DNA from: Planctomycetaceae bacterium
Lineage (GTDB): Bacteria; Planctomycetota; Planctomycetia; Planctomycetales; Planctomycetaceae
Direction of reading: 5' to 3'
Assembly (NCBI GenBank): GCA_020426065.1
Contig: JAGQQT010000131.1
Coordinates: forward strand, 1 to 9,331
Length of the DNA: 9,331 nt
The notes under the pieces are model-generated. The model ran no database searches and was not told the origin of the DNA. It saw nothing but the letters and a program-made list of their open reading frames with translations. This document shows positions 1-6,654 of this stretch, one piece after another. Position 1 is the stretch's first letter; each line of letters starts with the position of its first letter. The position numbers were made by a program, and so were the translations under genes.

Positions 1-1827
1 CGTTTTCCCTTTCAATGTCACGGCTTCTTTCGTCCATTGTAACGGCAGACGATCCACAACTTTGGCCAGATAGGAATTGCTGGCCGGGTCTCCAAACAGA
101 ATCAGATGGGAAGCGGCTGCCATTTCAGGAGTGACCGCCTGATCGTCCACGACAATTGCATCTCCGCGAAAGTGTCTGCGCCATTCCTTGATCATGCGAT
201 CCATTTCTGCCTGGGCAAACTGCTGCGTGGCTGGATGCCAGCCGGTTCCGGTCGGCCGGACAATGACGAAGGCGTCCATGAAGGCATCATCGATTGGCCC
301 CTGCAGGTTGTGCTCCTTTTTCAGGGTTTCTGCAGAAGGCTCAGTGATGACAACCCAGCCACGATTGGTCCATCCCAGTCGGCAGGACAAGGATCCATCG
401 GTCATTGGACCGGGAATGCGGAGTGTCTGAGGAGCGGTCAACCGTCGTTGACGGGCCTGTGATTCGATCCGGACCTGAATGGGAGCGACTTTGGATAAAG
501 GGCAACTTCCCGCTGAAAAGTTGAGTTCAATCTCCGTGATCCCTGAAAGATTCAGTTCCACCAGATTTTGTTCCGGCAGCAGGCGAGCATGCAGTCTGGC
601 CTGTTCCCAGTGCTGATCCAGTCCTGTGACATGAATCCAGTGAGCCCGATTGTATTTCAGAGTGTAAGTGGCGAAGTGGATATCGAGCGGAAGGTCTCGC
701 GTGGAGTAACTGGCAATCTGATCCAGCTTCTCCGTGATTTCAACAGCGGAATCCTTGTGAATGGCATGCTTGGTTTCCGGCCCGATAATGTGAGTGAGCC
801 GCAGACCTTCTTTGGCCAGAGCTGCTTCCATCACGTCGGCGGCCTGCTTCTGGATATCGAGTTCTCCGCTGTAAGCAACAGTCGGCAAGGTCGAAAGATT
901 CAGGCAGTAACCAGGGCAATCGTACATGCCCCACAGTTTCTTTTCATACCAGGTGGGAGCGAGCGTTTCCTGCTGAAAGGATTTGAGGAACTCGGGAGTT
1001 TCTGAGAAACCAGCTCCAGGATTGGCGGCAAAAAAGCGATCAGGATAGTGAACGGCCATCTGCCAGCAACCCGCTCCTCCCATTGAGAAACCACGAACGG
1101 CCACCAGGTTCTCATCAATGCGATACTGGGTTTGAGCATGCTCGAGAGCTTCGAGAATGTCGATTTCACCGGCGAACTTAAACGCATTGCAATATCGGCC
1201 ATAGGGATGCAGCACGATGGTCCGCTGAGGCTGAAATTGACCGGCCCGATTCATTCGCTGATGAATGAACAGAGTTTCGGAGACTTTTTCACCTCGGCCA
1301 TGTAACCACAGGTCGAGGCGAAACTGGTCCGAACCTCCAAACGAATAGTCATGGGGGATTTCCAGTCCATAGGGTTGAACTGTCTGATCGATTTTTGATC
1401 GGTAGCCGCGAACGACCAGTCCGGTTTGGGTGGTCCAGGGAGCCTGCTTATTGGCCAGAGCTTCCGCACGCTCCAGTCCTTCTTTGAGGACCTGGGCCGC
1501 ACTCTTCACATCCTGCTCAGAGAACAGTTCCTGATGTTCCACATTCTGCCGCAGTCCCCGGGAAAAGATTTCCACATCCGGCAGCAGTTTCTGGACGAGG
1601 GGAGAGGAATCGGTTTTGAGCTGAGCAACTTTCTGTTCCAGCTCTTGAATTCCATTGAAGAGTTCCTCGTGTTCTGCAGGTTTCAGTTCCAGTCCGGGAG
1701 GTGGAACCGCCCTCACCTGGTTGGCGATATTATCCTGCGGGCCATCCGCCCAACTGCTGATCGATCCTGCAGCTCCCACTGCCCAAACAACCAGCAAGAA
1801 ACGAAATCGAACGCTCCAAACGGACAT
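1..1827 (-). CDS. Secreted prolyl-oligopeptidase-like serine hydrolase, 3' end outside the window
   Basis: The reading frame is open for 609 codons from an ATG at 1827 to the window edge, so the C-terminus is missing. The start has a strong Shine-Dalgarno AGGAGGAG (1840-1833), 5 bases upstream. Residues 1-27 form a Sec signal peptide: Arg-containing n-region, hydrophobic core, likely cut after SWA. Residues about 45-125 are charged, helix-rich and possibly coiled coil. The alpha/beta-hydrolase core follows, with an LHGRG oxyanion-type motif near 176, the nucleophile elbow GFSMGG (Ser248), a likely acid in SGELD (Asp324) and a likely catalytic His354 in ETKHAIH. This order and spacing fit prolyl oligopeptidase/esterase (S9-like) enzymes. 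Residues about 380-609 form an additional region I do not recognise. Probable role: extracytoplasmic cleavage of a peptide or ester; substrate unknown. It is divergent from the secreted-protein gene at 2127. Hydrolase class is confident; peptidase versus carbohydrate esterase is not decided. Confidence 0.88.
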   Translation of the reverse strand, partial: MSVWSVRFRFLLVVWAVGAAGSISSWADGPQDNIANQVRAVPPPGLELKPAEHEELFNGIQELEQKVAQLKTDSSPLVQKLLPDVEIFSRGLRQNVEHQELFSEQDVKSAAQVLKEGLERAEALANKQAPWTTQTGLVVRGYRSKIDQTVQPYGLEIPHDYSFGGSDQFRLDLWLHGRGEKVSETLFIHQRMNRAGQFQPQRTIVLHPYGRYCNAFKFAGEIDILEALEHAQTQYRIDENLVAVRGFSMGGAGCWQMAVHYPDRFFAANPGAGFSETPEFLKSFQQETLAPTWYEKKLWGMYDCPGYCLNLSTLPTVAYSGELDIQKQAADVMEAALAKEGLRLTHIIGPETKHAIHKDSAVEITEKLDQIASYSTRDLPLDIHFATYTLKYNRAHWIHVTGLDQHWEQARLHARLLPEQNLVELNLSGITEIELNFSAGSCPLSKVAPIQVRIESQARQRRLTAPQTLRIPGPMTDGSLSCRLGWTNRGWVVITEPSAETLKKEHNLQGPIDDAFMDAFVIVRPTGTGWHPATQQFAQAEMDRMIKEWRRHFRGDAIVVDDQAVTPEMAAASHLILFGDPASNSYLAKVVDRLPLQWTKEAVTLKGKT

Positions 1828-2126
1828 GGTTTCTCCTCCTGAAATAAAAGTTATGCCGAAACTTTAATACTCCAGACAAGGATTTTGAAATGATCCGCTC
1901 CATCGCAATCGTCACAATCGCTCAAATTCGTGGAAAATAACTGATCAGCGGAAATCGGTAGTCCGATACACAAGAATAATACGGGTCGACCGTACGCGCT
2001 TCCGACGTTTCGGGATGGTATTTCCAAACCAGAACCGGGCGGCAGTTACGATTTTGGAGGGCTCAGGGGACGCTCTCGTCGTGATTTCGGTACGAATTCG
2101 ACATTTATCTCAGGGAGGAGATAACC
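1828..2126. promoter_or_regulatory. Divergent intergenic control region
   Basis: These 299 bases separate two divergently transcribed genes for secreted proteins and must hold both promoters. Strong ribosome binding sites lie at each end: AGGAGGAG on the minus strand (1840-1833) and AGGGAGGAG on the plus strand (2112-2120, 6 bases before the ATG). Inside are a direct repeat CAATCG-TCA-CAATCG (1906-1920), an inverted repeat ATCGG-TAGT-CCGAT (1954-1967) and the palindromes GGTCGACC (1984-1991) and CGTACG (1991-1996). Any of these could be operators, but all are short. I found no convincing sigma-70 -35/-10 pair on either strand. No coding potential is apparent. Confidence 0.5.
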
Positions 2127-3161
2127 ATGCTTTCACCAATCGTACGCAATCTGGCTTGCGCGTTACTGTTAGCCTCATTCTGTGGGGTAGCCCAAGCTCA
2201 TCATGTTCCGGGAACCGGAGTGAAATCTAACTCGCAGAGTGATGATTTCGAATCCGGCAACTGGCAATTCCATTACAATATGCCGAAAAGCAGTCGGGAA
2301 CAGGACGAGCAGCTCCGTGGCCCGCTGGGGTATTCGAGCAATCAAAAATGGCGTGAAGGACCAAAACGGGGAACACCCGATTCCGTGGTGCGTGTCGAAA
2401 CGCCACCAGGTGGTCTGGAAGGAAGTAAATACTCCCTGGCTATGAAATCCAAGCATACCGGGATTCCTGGTCGGATTACTCGCGAACAACAGCAGGACGA
2501 CCTGTTGATTACAACACGTCCCGTTCCCGTATCATGGCTGCCAAGCTGTACAGTGCGGGTATATTTGCCAGATTTCGATCAATGGGAAGACCGTACCGGG
2601 TCTCAATTCGGGATTCGTGCCGATCTGCGGACAACAATCATGAAGGAAGAAGAACTTCCGATTACCGATCCGCGTGCCCGCGATGGTGGTAAAAGCAGCC
2701 GTGGCGGTCTGTTCGGACGTCTGTTCCGGACTGCAATGGTGGAAACCGTCGAGCCTTACTGGCCAGGAATGTTCATCCAGTTCCACAGCAAAACCGATCC
2801 CAAGTTTGATCGCGATTCGGCGATGGTCATTGTCCGTGGAGACAAAACCGGAAACGTGGTTCCCGGTCCTCGGATTGAACAGCCGGGCTGGTGGACATTC
2901 GGCATGTCATTCACTCCAGATGGAGCTGTGCACTATTACGCCAGCCCAGGAGTTGATGATCTGACAGCTGCTGATCACATCACCTCCCAGTTCCCTTATG
3001 GTTATCAGGCTCATACTTTCACCACGATGTTCTTCAATGTGGTGAATATTGATGATGGCCAGACCTGGACGACCGAGTTCATCATTGATGATCCTGCGAT
3101 TTATTACGCAGCAGGAAACGGTGGACGGCAGGCGAGTTCATCTTCCAATACGCGACGCTAG
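2127..3161 (+). CDS. Secreted protein of unknown function, probable beta-sandwich
   Basis: This gene encodes 344 residues, starting at an ATG preceded by AGGGAGGAG. Residues 1-24 are a clear Sec signal peptide ending AQA, with cleavage before HH. The mature part starts with a DDFESGNWQFH stretch, like the opening strand of LamG/concanavalin-type or carbohydrate-binding jelly rolls. It continues with alternating aromatic and polar strands (VRVYLPDF near 143-150, GMFIQFHS near 214-221, GWWTFGMSFTPDG near 254-266) and closes with FIIDDPAIYY near 318-327. That layout, with a strand-closing DDP motif, suggests one beta-sandwich domain. An oddity is the loop at about 173-204, where an acidic KEEE patch is followed by a Gly/Arg-rich segment (SSRGGLFGRLFR). 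The C-terminus is a flexible Ser/Asn/Arg tail. No catalytic motif is visible. A glycan-binding or cell-surface role is an inference from fold impression only. It is transcribed alone and followed by a terminator. Confidence 0.85.
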   Translation: MLSPIVRNLACALLLASFCGVAQAHHVPGTGVKSNSQSDDFESGNWQFHYNMPKSSREQDEQLRGPLGYSSNQKWREGPKRGTPDSVVRVETPPGGLEGSKYSLAMKSKHTGIPGRITREQQQDDLLITTRPVPVSWLPSCTVRVYLPDFDQWEDRTGSQFGIRADLRTTIMKEEELPITDPRARDGGKSSRGGLFGRLFRTAMVETVEPYWPGMFIQFHSKTDPKFDRDSAMVIVRGDKTGNVVPGPRIEQPGWWTFGMSFTPDGAVHYYASPGVDDLTAADHITSQFPYGYQAHTFTTMFFNVVNIDDGQTWTTEFIIDDPAIYYAAGNGGRQASSSSNTRR

Positions 3162-3184
3162 TATCGAGTGATTAATAATGGGGC

Positions 3185-3219
3185 AAAGGGGCCGGGCGGA
3201 AACGTCAGGCCCCTTTTTT
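3185..3219 (+). terminator. Intrinsic (rho-independent) terminator
   Basis: AAAGGGGCC (3185-3193) pairs perfectly with GGCCCCTTT (3208-3216) and is followed by a six-T run (3214-3219). Inside, beyond a G-A mismatch, a second short helix GGCG/CGTC (one G-U pair) closes on a GAAA tetraloop (3199-3202), giving a long capped hairpin. It lies 23 bases after the stop of the secreted-protein gene. Read on the minus strand the hairpin is followed by only three Us, so it should work mainly in the plus direction, although it is the only hairpin of this strength between the two convergent genes. Confidence 0.9.
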
Positions 3220-3319
3220 ATTGCCGACGGGTGGAACTCACCGCCATATGCTGCTTGTCACTTGAGCGTCCCGTCATCGCATTCGGTTTCGGAGAACAGC
3301 ACACTGTGGATACTGAGTT

Positions 3320-3796
3320 TCAGGAATGTTTCCGACGTTTGTTTTCCTGCTTTTTCCTGAACTTCTCTCCATAGTAGGAACCGGAAACATCAACCAGGAA
3401 CCGGTGGCGAAATGCTTCCCGCCCCAGGAGCATTCGGAAACCCATGGAATCGCGATTGGCGAGCGTGAGTTCGATTTCCCAGCGGGAGCCCATCAGTTCG
3501 ATTTCTGTCAGCACGACAGGGCGTATGGAGGCCTTTCCATTCGAACTGCGGACCGAACGGTCTTCCAGTACAGGCAGAGTGACTTCAACTGCGGGAGTGC
3601 GTTTCCGCTGCACAGGATGAATGTCGAATGTGACGTACTCCCGGGAACGATAATGGAAACGCCGCAGATTGTGAGCATGAATGGAAGAGGACCGGGCACC
3701 GGTATCGATCTTGGCTTTGATGCGGGGAATTTCCAGTTGTGGCAGAGCCACCCATTCCCGCCAGCCAATCAGTGGCAACTCCCTGGAATTACTCAT
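3320..3796 (-). CDS. RimB-like retropepsin-fold protease (PF05618 'ATP-dependent zinc protease' type)
   Basis: The gene encodes 158 residues from the ATG at 3796. A GTG directly upstream (3799) would add one residue. AGGAAAGAG (3814-3806) serves either start, with 9 or 6 bases of spacing. The diagnostic motif is KIDTGARSSSIHA near residues 29-41, the single-chain aspartic-protease-like D-T-G-A-x-[ST]-[ST] site of this family. A second conserved block, FRMLLGREAF, is near residues 120-129, followed by FLVDVSGS. Length matches the family (about 140-170). The C-terminus is a strongly basic tail (EKFRKKQENKRRKHS). Known family members such as Pseudomonas RimB act with RimK, an ATP-grasp ligase that adds glutamates to ribosomal protein S6. 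No ATP-grasp gene is in this window, so that link is untested here. The protein has no signal peptide and is probably cytoplasmic. It lies 118 bases downstream of the permease, so it may be in the same transcript or have its own promoter. Confidence 0.88.
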   Translation of the reverse strand: MSNSRELPLIGWREWVALPQLEIPRIKAKIDTGARSSSIHAHNLRRFHYRSREYVTFDIHPVQRKRTPAVEVTLPVLEDRSVRSSNGKASIRPVVLTEIELMGSRWEIELTLANRDSMGFRMLLGREAFRHRFLVDVSGSYYGEKFRKKQENKRRKHS

Positions 3797-3837
3797 CACC
3801 GGTTACTCTTTCCTGCGGCCAGTAGATGCTCCTGTAC

Positions 3838-3858
3838 GAGCCAGTTTTTGGATGGCTC
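3838..3858 (-). repeat. Short inverted repeat between permease and protease genes
   Basis: GAGCCA and TGGCTC form a perfect 6-base-pair stem around a 9-base loop in the 118-base gap between the two minus-strand genes. On the minus strand no U-tract follows, so it is not a standard intrinsic terminator. It could be a processing or stability hairpin, or chance. The rest of the gap shows no promoter I trust. Confidence 0.3.
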
Positions 3859-3917
3859 CAGTGGTTCCAATTTCATGCAGGTCAGTGTCTCAGATCTTTG
3901 GTGCAGAAGCGAGCCTG

Positions 3918-5216
3918 TCAGGAAAATTCCCGGCGACGCACTCCATAAAGGATCAGACCAGCCACCAGAGTGCTCAGTCCCCAGAGACTCTCCAGGGGAT
4001 ATCTGCTGGCAGAGAGGTAAGCGATCAGAAGCGTGGTGACGACATAAATCAGGGAGGCCGCAGTTTGCCACCAGTTGAGTTTTGGTTCCCGAATCTTCCA
4101 GGAATGCCAGATCAACATCCCGACGGACAGAGCGGCACTGACGGAGAGTGTGAATCCCAGGTAAGTCAACAGTTGTTGAAGAGATGCCATATGCACAATC
4201 AGGATGGCTGCCACTGCCTGGCAAAGAATCCCTGCCTTGGGAGCATCTTTCTGAAAGCGGAAAATCTTTGGCAGAATGCCATCATCCGCCATTTTTGCAT
4301 ACACCCGGGGACCAGTAAGAGTCATGGCAGAAACAGAAGTGTAAAGTGAAAGGGCAATCGTAAAGCCCATCAGGATTGCAAAGTGATCTCCAGCGACATA
4401 ACGGGCAGCAATCGTTGCGATCTGCTGCTGGCCGGCAATCTGCTCTGAGGGAGGTGCCAGCACAAACACTGCGTTCATCAGCAGATAAAACAGAGTCACG
4501 ACCGCAGTCCCGACCAGCATCGCTCTGGGAATTGTTCTCTCGGGGTGCTGGACTTCATCCGCACAATAAATGGCGGCATTGAATCCGCAGTAGCTGAATG
4601 TGATCCACATCAGACTTGTTGCAAACACCGCCAGGGAAACATCGGTCTGTTCTGAACTGCTCGACAGACTTCCTGCCCAGCGTTCCGGGCTCAAGCTTGC
4701 GGCAACCAGCAGGAAAACGACCAGCAGGACCAGTTTCATCAGAACAACGGCCGTTTGCAGTTGAATACCAAGGCGAACCCGGAACAGATGCTGGATGGCT
4801 GCAAATCCAATCACGGCTGTGGCAATCAACCCATGTGGGCATGACCATTTCTGGCCAGCAATCTCCAGCAGACAGGTTTCAAAAGTCAAAGCCGAAATGG
4901 CCATCGCCCCAGTGAAACCGGCAATCATGGAAACGACACCTGCAACCGAGCCGGCTGCCGGATGCAGCGTTTTGCTCAAGTAAAGATACTCGCCCCCAGA
5001 CTGGGCAAAGCGAGTGGCTAAAGCTCCATAGGCAATGGCACCGCATAATGCCAGGAGGCCACCGATTCCCCAGGCCAGCAGGACCAGAAAAGGGCTGTGC
5101 AGGTCGCTGAGTGCAAACCCGGAAGTTGTATAGAGCCCCGCTCCAATCATGCTGGAGATGACAATTCCGACTGTTGAAGTCAGTTGAAGTGGCGGAGAAT
5201 CTGTTGAACTGTTCAC
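3918..5216 (-). CDS. APC-superfamily amino acid permease
   Basis: The protein has 432 residues and about 12 hydrophobic membrane segments, typical for the amino acid-polyamine-organocation family. The start is GTG at 5216, four bases of which (GTGA) overlap the acyltransferase stop. No Shine-Dalgarno is visible, so translation probably depends on coupling to the upstream gene. The next in-frame Met (residue 23) is already inside helix 1, so it is not the start. Family signatures in order: SSMIGAGLY near 21-29, the unwound substrate-binding stretch of helix 1; GGEYLYLSK near 74-82; the helix 6 region ITFSYCGFNAAIYCADEV (205-222) followed by HPERTIPRA; and GPRVYAKMADDGILP near 302-316, before helix 9. 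It likely carries an amino acid or related amine across the inner membrane by proton symport or exchange. The substrate cannot be told. Tight linkage to an acyltransferase suggests that it supplies or exports a substrate or product of that enzyme. Confidence 0.93.
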   Translation of the reverse strand: MNSSTDSPPLQLTSTVGIVISSMIGAGLYTTSGFALSDLHSPFLVLLAWGIGGLLALCGAIAYGALATRFAQSGGEYLYLSKTLHPAAGSVAGVVSMIAGFTGAMAISALTFETCLLEIAGQKWSCPHGLIATAVIGFAAIQHLFRVRLGIQLQTAVVLMKLVLLVVFLLVAASLSPERWAGSLSSSSEQTDVSLAVFATSLMWITFSYCGFNAAIYCADEVQHPERTIPRAMLVGTAVVTLFYLLMNAVFVLAPPSEQIAGQQQIATIAARYVAGDHFAILMGFTIALSLYTSVSAMTLTGPRVYAKMADDGILPKIFRFQKDAPKAGILCQAVAAILIVHMASLQQLLTYLGFTLSVSAALSVGMLIWHSWKIREPKLNWWQTAASLIYVVTTLLIAYLSASRYPLESLWGLSTLVAGLILYGVRRREFS

Positions 5217-6550
5217 AGGGAGAACGTCTTGGCTTTCGTGGAGGAATCCAGGCTGGGGCTCAATGTGGCTACCGCAGCGAGAAAATGATCAACTTCTTCC
5301 CGAAATACGGATTCGAATTGATTCAGAAAGTCGGGGGAAATCCGATTGCAGTTCGAGAGTACTCCCAAATGCAGGTCTCCATTCAAGCCCAGCACGCCAA
5401 TGGCAAGATTGATGGAATCCTGAAGGGGGGGCAGAAAGTTCATTTGCTGAAGCTTGGCATCCTGCCAGCAGAGAGTCTCACCGAGTACCCGATGAGCATT
5501 CCCGAGATTGCTGAGAATGACTCCACACTGCGTTGCAGATTTTGGCATCAGGTAAAACGGGTACGTACTCCTCAGCAGGTGGAGCATCGATTGCTCTGCT
5601 TTTTCTCTACGCATCTCCTGAATTTCCAGGGCATGGTTTTGAATCAGTCTCAGGCGATCGGTATGACTGTCAGGGATAAACATCTCCCGCTCCAGAAACA
5701 CCATCGAAAAGCAATTCGCCATGGCTTCTGGGACCTGGGCCGCGTCTCGAACACTGAAGGGAACCCCTACTCGAATGGATGATTTTTTAGGAGAAACCTT
5801 CGGTTGCATCATACGAAACAGGGCGGCATACAAGGCTGCCAGGAGCAGATCGTTAATGGTCCAGGAAGTCCCTTCGATTGCCGGTCGATGCTGGAGCTTT
5901 TGGACCACTCCCTCGAACTGCCAGAAACAGACCCGGCGTGGCGAGGACTCTTTCTGATCGCGATCGTAAACGGAAGACAAATCTGACCTCAGGCAAAACT
6001 TGCCGATACGGACCAGCTGATCGCGGCTGAGCCATCCCAACCGTCTGACGCCACGTTTCAGGATGCATGGTGGGTTCTGAACGGGTTCACATTGAGGGTT
6101 ATCGGGATCAGCACCCCTGCTAGTAAGATATTCAGCCTGCCATTGCCGAACCAGTTCAGCGATGGCCAGCGCATCCACGCAGCTGTGGTGGAATTCCAGG
6201 CAGATGGTCATGGAACTGGATTGTTCCTGATCCAGAATCCAGCAGCGGAGTCCACGCTCTTGAGTCAGATCGATCGGCGGAAGAGTCAGCAGTTTTTCGC
6301 GACTGATGGGCTGAATGCGGATCGGTGGATTTTGGATCTGTTCCCAGTAAGGGACCAGAAATTTTTTCTTCACGCGTGCGCAGAGCAGAGGGTGCCGGGT
6401 CACCACTTCATTCAGAGAGACCTCAAGCAGTTCCGGATCGAGTGGGCGATCGAATACCAGAAAAAAATAAACAGCCATCGGCTGTGTATCGCTGTGGCTG
6501 GAGAACAGAAAATTCTCCAGCGGTGTCAGACGATCGATCCTGGAGGGCAT
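5213..6550 (-). CDS. Condensation-domain/WS-DGAT-like acyltransferase
   Basis: This is a stand-alone 445-residue protein of the chloramphenicol-acetyltransferase-like superfamily that includes NRPS condensation domains, Pap acyltransferases and wax ester synthases. The N-terminus has the typical DRLTPLENFLF opening, then LNEVVTRHPLLCARV near 46-60. The catalytic motif is HHSCVDA (121-127), where the usual HHxxxDG glycine is alanine; His122 would be the base. The C-terminal half has a TINDLLLAALYAALFR helix near 231-246, VGVPFSVRDA near 261-270 and GVILSNLGNAHRVLG near 343-357, resembling the matching blocks of WS/DGAT and condensation proteins. There is no signal peptide, membrane helix, or fused carrier or adenylation domain, and no NRPS gene is nearby. 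It should join an acyl thioester to an alcohol or amine; both substrates are unknown. The ATG lies 2 bases after the small basic gene, without a Shine-Dalgarno, and its stop overlaps the permease start. Confidence 0.85.
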   Translation of the reverse strand: MPSRIDRLTPLENFLFSSHSDTQPMAVYFFLVFDRPLDPELLEVSLNEVVTRHPLLCARVKKKFLVPYWEQIQNPPIRIQPISREKLLTLPPIDLTQERGLRCWILDQEQSSSMTICLEFHHSCVDALAIAELVRQWQAEYLTSRGADPDNPQCEPVQNPPCILKRGVRRLGWLSRDQLVRIGKFCLRSDLSSVYDRDQKESSPRRVCFWQFEGVVQKLQHRPAIEGTSWTINDLLLAALYAALFRMMQPKVSPKKSSIRVGVPFSVRDAAQVPEAMANCFSMVFLEREMFIPDSHTDRLRLIQNHALEIQEMRREKAEQSMLHLLRSTYPFYLMPKSATQCGVILSNLGNAHRVLGETLCWQDAKLQQMNFLPPLQDSINLAIGVLGLNGDLHLGVLSNCNRISPDFLNQFESVFREEVDHFLAAVATLSPSLDSSTKAKTFSL

Positions 6551-6552
6551 GT

Positions 6553-6654
6553 TCAGGACAGGCGAATGTGTTTTCGCTTGGCGCGACGTGCTTTTGCACT
6601 GGCCGGACGTTTACCGTGATTTGCTTTTTTCAGTTTTCGCTGTGTCTTTGCCAT
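6553..6654 (-). CDS. 33-residue, extremely basic small protein
   Basis: A short gene runs from ATG (6654) to TGA (6555-6553) and encodes 33 residues. It has 14 Lys/Arg, 2 His and no Asp or Glu. It begins MAKTQRKLKKANHGKRP and continues with an Ala/Arg/Lys segment. A GAGGAG element lies about 17 bases before the ATG, rather far for a Shine-Dalgarno, and an in-frame TGA upstream rules out a longer form. The stop is only 2 bases from the acyltransferase ATG, which argues for a real, cotranslated gene. Its composition fits a nucleic-acid- or ribosome-binding peptide such as the short accessory ribosomal proteins (bTHX-like). I believe similar short basic proteins occur in planctomycete genomes, but cannot confirm this. 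Function is unknown; the assignment as coding rests on composition, clean start/stop and packing. Confidence 0.72.
   Translation of the reverse strand: MAKTQRKLKKANHGKRPASAKARRAKRKHIRLS

Noticed and set aside
568..1005. Plus-strand open frame of 145 codons within the hydrolase gene
   Set aside because: It is antisense to the GFSMGG-containing catalytic core, with no start signals.
1862..1885. Minus-strand TTGTCT with a GCATAA-like -10 upstream of the hydrolase
   Set aside because: The -10 match is poor, and planctomycete promoter consensus is not well enough known to me to call it.
3326..4349. Overlapping plus-strand open frames (237 and 222 codons) opposite the protease and permease genes
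   Set aside because: The minus strand carries the RimB-like DTGARSS motif and APC signatures; the plus frames read as mirror shadows rich in Ser/Pro/Gln with no domain.
5174..5782. Plus-strand open frame of 202 codons opposite the acyltransferase
   Set aside because: It lies antisense to a gene with clear condensation-family motifs, has no ribosome binding site and no recognisable protein features.
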